Assembly: GCF_932526225.1 (NCBI RefSeq)
Contig: NC_064043.1
Location: 992,001-1,056,000 of the forward strand
Direction of reading: 5' to 3'
Length of the DNA: 64,000 nucleotides
From: Nematostella vectensis
Lineage: Eukaryota; Cnidaria; Anthozoa; Actiniaria; Edwardsiidae
The notes below the pieces were generated by a model. It ran no database searches, was not told the DNA's origin, and saw only the letters and a program-made list of their open reading frames with translations. Every line of letters begins with the position of its first letter. Position 1 is the stretch's first letter. Shown in pieces: positions 8,706 through 18,400 of the stretch. The position numbers and the translations under genes were made by a program.

Positions 8706-10351
8706 GGGAAGCCCTGCTGAGGAGTCATGTTCTGACTGCATGGAGATTGTGGGAAGTCTAAAAGACCACAAGGCAATATGCTGTGGAAGGATGGTGGAAT
8801 GCCCTTTTCCACCCCCTGGATCCAAGGCCAGCCACAAAGTGAAATTGTGAGTCACTAAGTACTGTAAAACCTAATAGTAGAACTCCGCATTTTTGAACGC
8901 GTGCTCTATCCTTTTTTTCCTTGGGATACTACGTGACCATATTTTACCTGATATATCAATATATCAATAAAATAATTTGAATCATGTTTTCAGAAGTTTC
9001 GGCAAATGCTACCTTTATCTTTTTTTCAACTGTTTATGTTGGTAATTATCTACTGCTAAAGGTAGAAACAAAGATTGTGCATTATAAATTAAAGGAATCG
9101 TAGATGCTTTTATTTTACAGTTTATCTTTGTGGAAGATTAATATAATTACTTGATGTTATCTTATTTATTTTCAAATTTTACAGAATAGATGTGAGCAGA
9201 CATATGAAGATTTGCCCGTCAAGAGCAATTGAATGTCCCATTGCCGGGTGTCGGTTTATTGGAAATGAGAGCGAGATGGCGGAGCATAATTTTACAGCGG
9301 CTGATAGCCACCTCAAACTTCTGCAAAAAGTATGCAGAACGCTCCGAAAAGCAGCGTTAGTAAAGGTTTGTAAGAATTGTAGTTTCCCAGCTGCTATGGC
9401 AGTAGTGTAGTCCCTCGCGTAAGGCTCACACGTGCCCGACACAAAGGACAGCTGCGCAGGGGACTAGAAGCAGTATAAAACCGGTCTCCCGACTAAGAAA
9501 ATTGAAAAAAAGAAAGAAAGCACAAGAGTCAGCTTTTTGGCTGGTTTTCGAAAGTGATTATTTTCTCAGCTTGCCAATTTGGGAAAGGGGGTTTTAGAAC
9601 TAGTAATTGTGGTTTAGGAAATAGTTGCTACCATAATTTACTGTTCTTATTTTACTATTTAGTTTGAGGAGCTAGACAAAAACTACAAGAAAGTAGAGGA
9701 AGAGAGGTGGTCTCTGGAATGGACAATAAAAAAGGAGCGTTTGGCGGCAGATAACCCCATATTTTTCAGCCCCGCCATAGAAAGAGAAAACAGCCAAGTG
9801 TGGAGGGCTTTCCTGACTGTGAAGGGTGCTATTGGCCTTCAGCTTGTCAAAGCCCCATCTCCGGTTGTCGCTAAACTTGCGTAAGTAACGATTGATATTA
9901 TAATAGCATGCGAAATAATTCCCAAGTTATGTCTGAAATTTTAAAATATACGAGTATAACCATTGAATGTACAACAACCACCTCGCATTGTGTGTTACAC
10001 TTTTACATGCTTGTTGTCTTTACACGATATTCCCACAGTTTGCCGGGGAATGCATTTTTGTAGAGGTGGCTTATAAGTGGAAGCGTATCATTGTGGTCCT
10101 GTTTATATCACCGGGGAGGGGGGTCTCCAAATGGCTACATTACTTTATCAAAATGCTGCTATTTCACTAATGCAATCTATCAATCCCGCAGGATACGGAA
10201 TGGGGACATAAACATGAACATCGAGGAGGAGTTCGTAGCGCCTGGCACCCTACTTGGCGTGAGGGCTGAAGCCTTTGAGAAATTAAATTTCAGTTCTGGA
10301 AGAGTTATGTTTACGTTTGGAATTATTACTTATGACTTCATTAGTAACTAA
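8706..10351 (+). CDS. TRAF-type zinc-finger/coiled-coil protein, 3' four exons
   Basis: Exons 8706-8846, 9185-9365, 9663-9880 and 10192-10351 splice in phase (donors GTGAGT, GTTTGT, GTAAGT; acceptors AAAG, ACAG, TTAG, GCAG) into 232 residues ending at TAA 10349-10351. Numbering from the first full codon, TRAF-type zinc-finger ligands appear as C8-C11-H21-C25, then C32 with H53-C57, then C64-C69-H81, followed by the family-typical SHLKLL. Next is a short charged coiled coil (FEELDKNYKKVEEER), then an unrecognised tail (GAIGLQLVKAPSPVVAKL and onward) with no MATH domain. In the family, such fingers sit between an N-terminal RING and the C-terminal oligomerisation region and mediate immune or stress ubiquitin signalling. 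The first exon begins in mid-codon, so at least one 5' exon is missing, and no RING exon was found upstream. The stop could be intron read-through if a donor inside the last exon is used. Confidence 0.75.
9408..9466. mobile_element. Small fold-back element in the second recognised intron
   Basis: TAGTCCCTCGCG at the left and GCGCAGGGGACTA at the right are imperfect inverted repeats only 59 bases apart end to end. The right end's core (CTGCGCAGG, then GACTAG) recurs at 8081-8096. It resembles the small TAGCCTGCG hairpin elements found further on, but no target duplication is visible. Confidence 0.4.
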
Positions 10352-10720
10352 CGTTTTTTTTTTGAAAATTAATAACTTGTCGCATATGTGTTATAGTGTT
10401 ATAAAAATAAATATCAAAATTTTAAACCTGTTTTGTTTCTTCTGCGTAGGCTCTATTTCCACCCGTCGCTAAGTCTCGTTTTGTCTGCGGGTCCACAGAA
10501 ATGAAAGCTAGAACCTACTTGCACTACCCCTAGCCTGCGTAGCGGTTCAAGGGAGAGAGACGGGGGGAGGGGGGCTTAGAGAAGAAAAAGCGAGCGCCTC
10601 TACCTCTCCCCTTCCCTTGAGCCGCCACTACCTAACTACCCCGGGTTGAAAATCTAAAATTAATTAAAAAAGGTGGTGATCGTCGGCAAAATATATTTTA
10701 ACACTTAGGAAAAGCACTAC
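10352..10720. other. Intergenic with weak inverted repeat
   Basis: After the stop codon comes AT-rich DNA with possible polyadenylation context (AAATAAA around 10406). A segment starting TAGCCTGCGTAGCGG (about 10531) has a partial inverse around 10610-10635 (CCCTTGAGCCGCCACTA). It may be a diverged relative of the two hairpin elements just downstream. Confidence 0.4.
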
Positions 10721-10802
10721 TAGCCTGCATGCAGCCGGAAATAGTTCTATTATTACCGTAATAACGGAACTATTTCCGGCTGGACGCAGGCTAAAGCACT
10801 AC
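10712..10802. mobile_element. Hairpin MITE with 9-bp target duplication
   Basis: The element is 10721-10793. Its 27-bp ends are inverted repeats with only two mismatches (TAGCCTGC...CAGCCGG), and the centre (TTATTAC/GTAATAA) is also self-complementary, so almost all of it folds on itself. The 9 bases AAGCACTAC occur immediately on both sides (10712-10720 and 10794-10802), a perfect target-site duplication. Nine-base duplications are usual for Mutator-type transposition and also fall in the 8-9 bp range of Merlin; I infer mobility, not the superfamily. Confidence 0.8.
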
Positions 10803-11075
10803 TAGCATCAACATGTTTTGCAGCTTAATTTTAAGTACAAAAGCGCCGATCGAGTCGATGGAATAGGAAGGTGTCTAAGGCTGCTAGCATGGCTCTCGTC
10901 TGACCACGGAACGCCTAGTGTGTCCGAAATCAGTATTTAGAACTACAACCGGGCTATGGGATTACAAGACGCCCCCCCTCGGGCTATCGACATTCCTTTC
11001 AATCTTCATACAAAGAAGTACCGAATTTCCCCTTCCTACATAACGCCCTTGGTTCCCGAATATGCTTCCTACGCC

Positions 11076-11152
11076 TAGCCTGCGTGCATCCGGGTTCGAA
11101 GTTTTTACTCTGTAACAGAGTAAAAACTATGATACCGGATGCACGCAAGCTA
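11076..11152. mobile_element. Second hairpin MITE with the same ends
   Basis: It starts with TAGCCTGCGTGCATCCGG and ends with the inverse of that sequence (17 of 18 match). The centre is a separate perfect hairpin, AGTTTTTACTCTGT, one A, then its inverse. The ends match those of the element at 10721-10793 while the interior is unrelated. The 7-base CTACGCC is found at both sides, partly overlapping the right end, so the target duplication is unclear. Confidence 0.7.
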
Positions 11153-11241
11153 CGCCGGCTTATTGGTCCTGTTGACCGAGTCTCATATTACACGTCACAT
11201 GTTATGTCCGCTTAAGCACGGTTCGGAAGGTTCTTGATCAG

Positions 11242-11489
11242 TGTGCGAGATTTTACGTGGAAGACGAAGCTATGAGAAAAGCAAAGTGTACCTCACTGAG
11301 AACGATCTTTTTGTCCGAAAAAGACCTAAATTTTAATTGCGTGCCCAGAGGGAGCAGGCTGAAACAGGCGGAGCGAGAGGGGAGAGTCCGAACCTTAGAC
11401 CTGGCCACCAATCACTCCAGCGAGGATGTCCTAAGCATCCTAAAATCAAAATTTCCGACGCTACGTAATGAACTGGAGTTGCCAAAGAG
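11242..11489 (+). CDS. Isolated candidate exon, unknown protein
   Basis: An open stretch ends at a strong donor (AG|GTAAGT, 11490) and can start at an AG acceptor at 11240-11241, although the pyrimidine tract is poor. It encodes about 82 residues rich in Lys, Arg and Glu, including RTIFLSEKDLNFNCVPRG and SSEDVLSILKSKFPTLRNE. The last part loosely recalls a segment found before HECT-type domains in some cnidarian and fish proteins (acidic helix, then FP-x-L), but I would not assign a family. There is no ATG early in the frame except at residue 10, so it looks internal. It may be a further exon of the TRAF-type gene or a separate gene interrupted by the satellite. No partner exon was found between 11,490 and 12,181. 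Confidence 0.4.
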
Positions 11490-12181
11490 GTAAGTGTCTT
11501 TGCAAGTACACGTATTGCCTTTCTTATCCCAGTATTGATGTCATATAATTCGCCGCTGGCCTAAGTTACAATCCGTTACAATGCGGTGAAGCCATTTCAA
11601 GGGACAAGTTATTTGTTGCGTAACGAATTCCTCTTTGTCGTTTTCACCGGGTAAACTCCAAGTGTAAGAAACAAAACTTTATTTCTGTGAATTAGAAGTT
11701 TCGTGTACCAAATAGTTAACGACGGAAAATTTAAACCATATTAAAATGGTTATATTTCAAATGCGCTTCTTGTGGTAAAATGATAGCCAGAACATGTATT
11801 ACACATGTCACCGGATTTCCGGTGCTATTAATCCCACTCTATTACAGTAAAAACCCATTTATATAAGACCAGGGAACTATTCCCTGATAAGGCCAAGCTC
11901 ACTCCCGCGTAATTTTTGCGACAGCAGCTTTAAAAACATATATATTTTTAACTAAAAGCCCTTTTCACATTCTATAGACATCTGCTTTCTATAAGTGAAG
12001 AAACACTCGCTTTGTATTCGGCGAAAAAAGATGGTCAAAGGGCGCCTATTGGGTGGGGTCGCTTATTTGAACGCGTGCGCGTATACGAATCATCGAAAGT
12101 GGCGATTAATTTGGGACCACTGATTGGAAAGCTGGTTTATAGATGTATATTGCTTTTGAACGCTTTTGTCATTCATTCCAG
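11490..12181. other. Unique DNA before the satellite; nothing firm
   Basis: AT-rich DNA. The words TACAGTAAAAACCC (about 11845) resemble a pogo/Tigger-type terminal repeat, but no inverse was found. A short open frame runs from 12012 across the array border and is not supported as a gene. Confidence 0.5.
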
Positions 12182-12500
12182 ACACAAGAACTAACTAGAT
12201 TCCTTGGATAACTTGATTAAGTAGATTCTAACATAGAGCATAGCGCTCGATAGATTGATATACCTTTTTTTCCGAGTATACTGTTCTATTTTTCCTAATG
12301 TTACTTTTTGGAATTTACATTCGAAAAAAAAAAAATTATCGATTGTAACCTTTTGGAGGTTACACTCGTAAAAAAAATTCCCGAATGTAACCCTGAAGCT
12401 TTTCCCGAATGTAACCTCCAGTCCGATGGTGACTTTGCTTGGGATAGTTTACGATACCAATAGTATTAAAAGTAATTTTCATTACAATTCCCTTCAGCAA

Positions 12501-12600
12501 TGCCACGTTATTCTTTCGTTGCGGGCACTTGACTACTAACGCAGCTACCCGGGTTCGATTCCCGCTGATAGCCTATTTTTTTTTCTTTATTTTTTTTTTA
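12501..12600 (+). other. tRNA-like Pol III block in the first monomer (pattern for all)
   Basis: The B box GGTTCGATTCC (12552-12562) matches the eukaryotic consensus exactly. It sits in a T-arm-like context, GGG-TTCGATT-CCC, followed by a 3'-acceptor-like CTGATAGCC. Upstream is an anticodon-arm-like stretch (CTTGA, loop CTACTAA, CGCAG) whose stem no longer pairs well, and only a poor A-box candidate (the TAGTCTTTCG region in other units). Long T runs begin within about ten bases of the block, which is how Pol III terminators look. The equivalent block occurs once per monomer. I infer descent from a tRNA or tRNA-derived SINE; the 5' acceptor strand is missing, so it is not a functional tRNA. 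Confidence 0.6.
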
Positions 12601-12703
12601 AATATCGATACTTAATTATACTGTTCTTGGTGTGTCATGACATAAAAAGAAGGTATAGGGACATTTTTATGTACTCTCAGCATCTTTGATGTGCTCATGC
12701 TTT

Positions 12704-12721
12704 GTTCAGGATCCTGTACAG
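12704..12721. repeat. CAGGATCCTG palindrome, one per monomer
   Basis: A 10-bp perfect palindrome lies in the sequence GTTCAGGATCCTGTAC near the end of each unit. It was intact in every unit I checked. It includes a single GGATCC per monomer, so the array should give a 545-bp ladder with an enzyme cutting there. Confidence 0.85.
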
Positions 12722-12843
12722 TTTTATGCACACAAGAACTAACTAGATTCCTTGGATAACTTGATTAAGTAGATTCTAACATAGAGCATAGCGCTCGATA
12801 GATTGATATACCTATTTTTCCGAGTATACTGTTTTATTTTTCC

Positions 12844-12964
12844 TAATGTTACTTTTTGGAATTTACATTCGGAAAAAAAATAATCGATTGTAACCTTTTG
12901 GAGGTTACACTCGTAAAACAAATTCCCGAATGTAACCCTGAAGCTTTTCCCGAATGTAACCTCC
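12844..12964. repeat. Cluster of CGAATGTAACC motifs inside the monomer (unit 2 shown)
   Basis: Six diverged copies of a GAATGTAACC-like word lie within about 120 bases: TAATGTTAC (+), TTACATTCGG (-), GATTGTAACC (+), GGTTACACTCG (-), CCCGAATGTAACC (+) and again CCCGAATGTAACC (+). Two hairpins follow from this: TGTAACCT/AGGTTACA with a 5-base loop (12889-12909), and GGAGGTTACACTCG (12900-12913) against CGAATGTAACCTCC (12951-12964) with one mismatch. The two structures are mutually exclusive because they share a strand. Confidence 0.85.
12889..12909. repeat. 8-bp-arm hairpin conserved in most monomers
   Basis: TGTAACCT, loop TTTGG, AGGTTACA. Classes with GGAAGTTAC, GTAATCTTTT or GTAACATTTT each break one pair, so it is common but not universal. 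Confidence 0.8.
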
Positions 12965-15455
12965 AGTCCGATGGTGACTTTGCTTGGGATAGTTTACGAT
13001 ACCAATAGTATTAAAAGTAATTTTCATTACAATTCCCTTCAGCAATGCCACGTTAGTCTTTCGTTGAGGGCACTTGACTACTAACGCAGCGACCCGGGTT
13101 CGATTCCCGCTGATAGCTTTTTTTTTTCTTTATATTTTTTTTTTAAATATCGATACTTAATTATACTGTTCTTGGTGTGTCATGACATAAAAAGAAGGTA
13201 TAGGGACATTTTTATGTACTCTCAGCATCTTTGATGTGCTCATGCTTTGTTCAGGATCCTGTACAGTTTTATGCACACAAGAACTAACTAGATTCCTTGG
13301 ATAACTTGATTAAGTAGATTCTAACATAGAGCATAGCGCTCGATAGATTGATATACCTATTTTTCCGAGTATACTGTTTTATTTTTCCTAATGTTACTTT
13401 TTGGAATTTACATTCGGAAAAAAAATAATCGATTGTAACCTTTTGGAGGTTACACTCGTAAAACAAATTCCCGAATGTAACCCTGAAGCTTTTCCCGAAT
13501 GTAACCTCCAGTCCGATGGTGACTTTGCTTGGGATAGTTTACGATACCAATAGTATTAAAAGTAATTTTCATTACAATTCCCTTCAGCAATGCCACGTTA
13601 GTCTTTCGTTGAGGGCACTTGACTACTAACGCAGCGACCCGGGTTCGATTCCCGCTGATAGCTTTTTTTTTTCTTTATATTTTTTTTTTAAATATCGATA
13701 CTTAATTATACTGTTCTTGGTGTGTCATGACATAAAAAGAAGGTATAGGGACATTTTTATGTACTCTCAGCATCTTTGATGTGCTCATGCTTTGTTCAGG
13801 ATCCTGTACAGTTTTATGCACACAAGAACTAACTAGATTCCTTGGATAACTTGATTAAGTAGATTCTAACATAGAGCATAGCGCTCGATAGATTGATATA
13901 CCTATTTTTCCGAGTATACTGTTTTATTTTTCCTAATGTTACTTTTTGGAATTTACATTCGGAAAAAAAATTATCGATTGTAACCTTTTGGAGGTTACAC
14001 TCGTAAAACAAATTCCCGAATGTAACCCTGAAGCTTTTCCCGAATGTAACCTCCAGTCCGATGGTGACTTTGCTTGGGATAGTTTACGATACCAATAGTA
14101 TTAAAAGTAATTTTCATTACAATTCCCTTCAGCAATGCCACGTTAGTCTTTCGTTGCGGGCACTTGACTACTAACGCAGCGACCCGGGTTCGATTCCCGC
14201 TGAGAGCCTATTTTTTTTTCTTTATTTTTTTTTAAATATCGATACTTAATTATACTGTTCTTGGTGTGTCATGACATAAAAAGAAGGTATAGGGACATTT
14301 TTATGTACTCTCAGCATCTTTGATGTGCTCATGCTTTGTTCAGGATCCTGTACATATTTTATGCACACAAGAACTAACTAGATTCCTTGGATAACTTGAT
14401 TAAGTAGATTCTAACATAGAGCATAGCGCTCGATAGATTGATATACCTATTTGTCCGAGTATACTGTTTTATTTTTCCTAATGTTACTTTTTGGAATTTA
14501 CATTCGGAAAAAAAATTATCGATTGTAACCTTTTGGAGGTTACACTCGTAAAACAAATTCCCGAATGTAACCCTGAAGCTTTTCCCGAATGTAACCTCCA
14601 GTCCGATGGTGACTTTGCTTGGGATAGTTTACGATACCAATAGTATTAAAAGTAATTTTCATTACAATTCCCTTCAGCAATGCCACGTTAGTCTTTCGTT
14701 GAGGGCACTTGACTACTAACGCAGCGACCCGGGTTCGATTCCCGCTGATAGCTTTTTTTTTTCTTTATTTTTTTTTTTTTAAATATCGATACTTAATTAT
14801 ACTGTTCTTGGTGTGTCATGACATAAAAAGAAGGTATAGGGACATTTTTATGTACTCTCAGCATCTTTGATGTGCTCATGCTTTGTTCAGGATCCTGTAC
14901 AGTTTTATGCACACAAGAACTAACTAGATTCCTTGGATAACTTGATTAAGTAGATTCTAACATAGAGCATAGCGCTCGATAGATTGATATACCTATTTTT
15001 CCGAGTATACTGTTTTATTTTTCCTAATGTTACTTTTTGGAATTTACATTCGGAAAAAAAATTATCGATTGTAACCTTTTGGAAGTTACACTCGTAAAAC
15101 AAATTCCCGAATGTAACCCTGAAGCTTTTCCCGAATGTAACCTCCAGTCCGATGGTGACTTTTCTTGGGATAGTTTACGATACCAATAGTATTAAACGTA
15201 ATTTTCATTACAATTCCCTTCAGCAATGCCACGTTAGTCTTTCGTTGCGGGCACTTGACTACTAACGCAGCGACCCGAGTTCGATTCCCGCTGATAGCCT
15301 ATTTTTTTTTTATTATTTTTTTTTAAATATCGATACTTAATTATACTGTTCTTGGTTTGTCATGACATAAAAAGAAGGTATAGGGACATTTTTATGTACT
15401 CTCAGCATCTTTGATGTGCTCATGCTTTGTTCAGGATCCTGTACATATTTTATGC

Positions 15456-18400
15456 ACACAAGAACTAACTAGATTCCTTGGATAACTTGAATAAGTAGAT
15501 TCTAACATAGAGCATAGCGCTCGATAGATTGATATACCTTTTTTTCCGAGTATACTGTTCTATTTTTCCTAATGTTACTTTTTGGAATTTACATTCGGAA
15601 AAAAAAATTATCGATTTTAACCTTTTGGAGGTTACACTCGTAAAACAAATTCCCGAATGTAACCCTGAAACTTTTCCCGAATGTAACCTCCAGTCCAATG
15701 GTGACTTTGCTTGGGATAGTTTATGATACCAATAGTATTAAAAGTAATTTTCATTACAATCCCCTTCAGCAATGCCACGTTAGTCTTTCGTTGAGGGCAC
15801 TTGACTACTAACACAGCGACCCGGGTTCGATTCCCGCTGATAGCCTAATTTTTTTCTTTATTTTTTTTTTTTTAAATATCGATACTTAATTATACTGTTC
15901 TTGGTGTGTCATGACATAAAAAGAAGGTATAGGGACATTTTTATGTACTCTCAGCATCTTTGATGTGCTCATGCTTTGTTCAGGATCCTGTACAGTTTTA
16001 TGCACACAAGAACTAACTAGATTCCTTGGATAACTTGATTAAGTAGATTCTAACATAGAGCATAGCGCTCGATAGATTGATATACCTATTTTTCCGAGTA
16101 TACTGTTTTATTTTTCCTAATGTTACTTTTTGGAATTTACATTCGGAAAAAAAATTATCGATTGTAACCTTTTGGAGGTTACACTCGTAAAACAAATTCC
16201 CGAATGTAACCCTGAAGCTTTTCCCGAATGTAACCTCCCGTCCGATGGTGACTTTGCTTGGGATAGTTTACGATACCAATAGTATTAAAAGTAATTTTCA
16301 TTACAATTCCCTTCAGCAATGCCACGTTAGTCTTTCGTTGCGGGCACTTGACTACTAACGCAGCGACCCGGGTTCGATTCCCGCTGAGAGCCAATTTTTT
16401 TTTCTTAATTTTTTTTTTTTAAATATCGATACTTAATTATACTGTTCTTGGTGTGTCATGACATAAAAAGAAGGTATAGGGACATTTTTATGTACTCTCA
16501 GCATCTTTGATGTGCTCATGCTTTGTTCAGGATCCTGTACATATTTTATGCACACAAGAACTAACTAGATTCCTTGGATAACTTGATTAAGTAGATTCTA
16601 ACATAGAGCATAGCGCTCGATAGATTGATATACCTATTTTTCCGAGTATACTGTTTTATTTTTCCTAATGTTACTTTTTGGAATTTACATTCGGAAAAAA
16701 AATTATCGATTGTAACCTTTTGGAAGTTACACTCGTAAAACAAATTCCCGAATGTAACCCTGAAGCTTTTCCCGAATGTAACCTCCAGTCCGATGGTGAC
16801 TTTTCTTGGGATACTTTACGATACCAATAGTATTAAACGTAATTTTCATTACAATTCCCTTCAGCAATGCCACGTTAGTCTTTCGTTGCGGGCACTTGAC
16901 TACTAACGCAGCGACCCGAGTTCGATTCCCGCTGATAGCCTATTTTTTTTTTATTAATTTTTTTTTAAATATCGATACTTAATTATACTGTTCTTGGTTT
17001 GTCATGACATAAAAAGAAGGTATAGGGACATTTTTATGTACTCTCAGCATCTTTGATGTGCTCATGCTTTGTTCAGGATCCTGTACAGTTTTATGCACAC
17101 AAGAACTAACTACATTCCTTGGATAACTTGATTAAGTAGATTCTAACATAGAGCATAGCGCTCGATAGATTGATATACCTATTTTTCCGAGTATACTGTT
17201 CTATTTTTCCTAATGTTACTTTTTGGAATTTACATTCGGAAAAAAAATTATCGATTGTAACCTTTTGGAGGTTACACTCGTAAAACAAATTCCCGAATGT
17301 AAACCTGAAGCTTTTCCCGAATGTAACCTCCAGTCCGATGGTGACTTTGCTTGGGATAGTTTACGATACCAATAGTATTAAAAGTAATTTTCATTACAAT
17401 TCCCTTCAGCAATGCCACGTTAGTCTTTCGTTGCGGGCACTTGACTCCTAACGCAGCGACCCGGGTTCGATTCCCGCTGATAGCCTTTTTTTTTTCTTTA
17501 TTTTTTTTTAAAAATATCGATACTTAATTATACTGTTCTTGGTGTGTCATGACATAAAAAGAAGGTATATAGTCATTTTTATGTACTCTCAGCATCTTTG
17601 ATGTGCTCATGCTTTGTTCAGGATCCTGTACATATTTTATGCACACAAGAACTAACTAGATTCCTTGGATAACTTGATTAAGTAGATTCTAACATAGAGC
17701 ATAGCGCTCGATAGATTGATATACCTATTTTTCCGAGTATACTGTTCTATTTTTCCTAATGTTACTTTTTGGAATTTACATTCGGAAAAAAAATTATCGA
17801 TTGTAACCTTTTGGAGGTTACACTCGTAAAACAAATTCCCGAATGTAACCCTGAAGCTTTTCCCGAATGTAACCTCCAGTCCGATGGTGACTTTGCTTGG
17901 GATAGTTTACGATACCAATAGTATTAAAAGTAATTTTCATTACAATTCCCTTCAGCAATGCCACGTTAGTCTTTCGTTGCGGGCACTTGACTACTAACGC
18001 AGCGACCCGAGTTCGATTCCCGCTGATAGCCTATTTTTTTTTTATTATTTTTTTTTAAATATCGATACTTAATTATACTGTTCTTGGTTTGTCATGACAT
18101 AAAAAGAAGGTATAGGGACATTTTTATGTACTCTCAGCATCTTTGATGTGCTCATGCTTTGTTCAGGATCCTGTACAGTTTTATGCACACAAGAACTAAC
18201 TAGATTCCTTGGATAACTTGATTAAGTAGATTCTAACATAGAGCATAGCGCTCGATAGATTGATATACCTATTTTTCCGAGTATACTGTTCTATTTTTCC
18301 TAATGTTACTTTTTGGAATTTACATTCGGAAAAAAAATTATCGATTGTAACCTTTTGGAGGTTACACTCGTAAAACAAATTCCCGAATGTAACCCTGAAG

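Larger units (their letters stand above)
12182..12729. repeat. Edge monomer, most diverged
   Basis: This first unit (548 bases) has private changes: a 12-base A run in the middle (CGAAAAAAAAAAAATT), GTAAAAAAAATTCC in place of GTAAAACAAATTCC, and CGTTATTC in place of CGTTAGTC. A diverged border unit next to homogeneous inner units is the usual pattern for satellites homogenised by unequal exchange. Confidence 0.85.
12730..13819. repeat. Two adjacent monomers that appear identical
   Basis: The units starting at 12730 and 13275 are each 545 bases and I saw no difference between them, including the T-run lengths and the shared variants AAATAATCG and GAGGGCACTTG. This indicates a very recent local duplication, or an assembly artefact. 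Confidence 0.8.

Noticed and set aside
9967-10170. 67-codon plus-strand open frame
   Set aside because: Lies within the intron between the third and fourth recognised exons of the TRAF-type gene, with no support of its own.
11845-11890. Possible pogo/Tigger element end (TACAGTAAAAACCC)
   Set aside because: No inverse copy within the unique region and no coding trace.
12012-12194. 60-codon frame crossing into the array
   Set aside because: Ends in satellite sequence and has no homology that I recognise; chance frame.
12501-12575. Calling each tRNA-like block a tRNA gene
   Set aside because: The 5' acceptor strand is absent, the anticodon stem does not pair, and the A box is poor.
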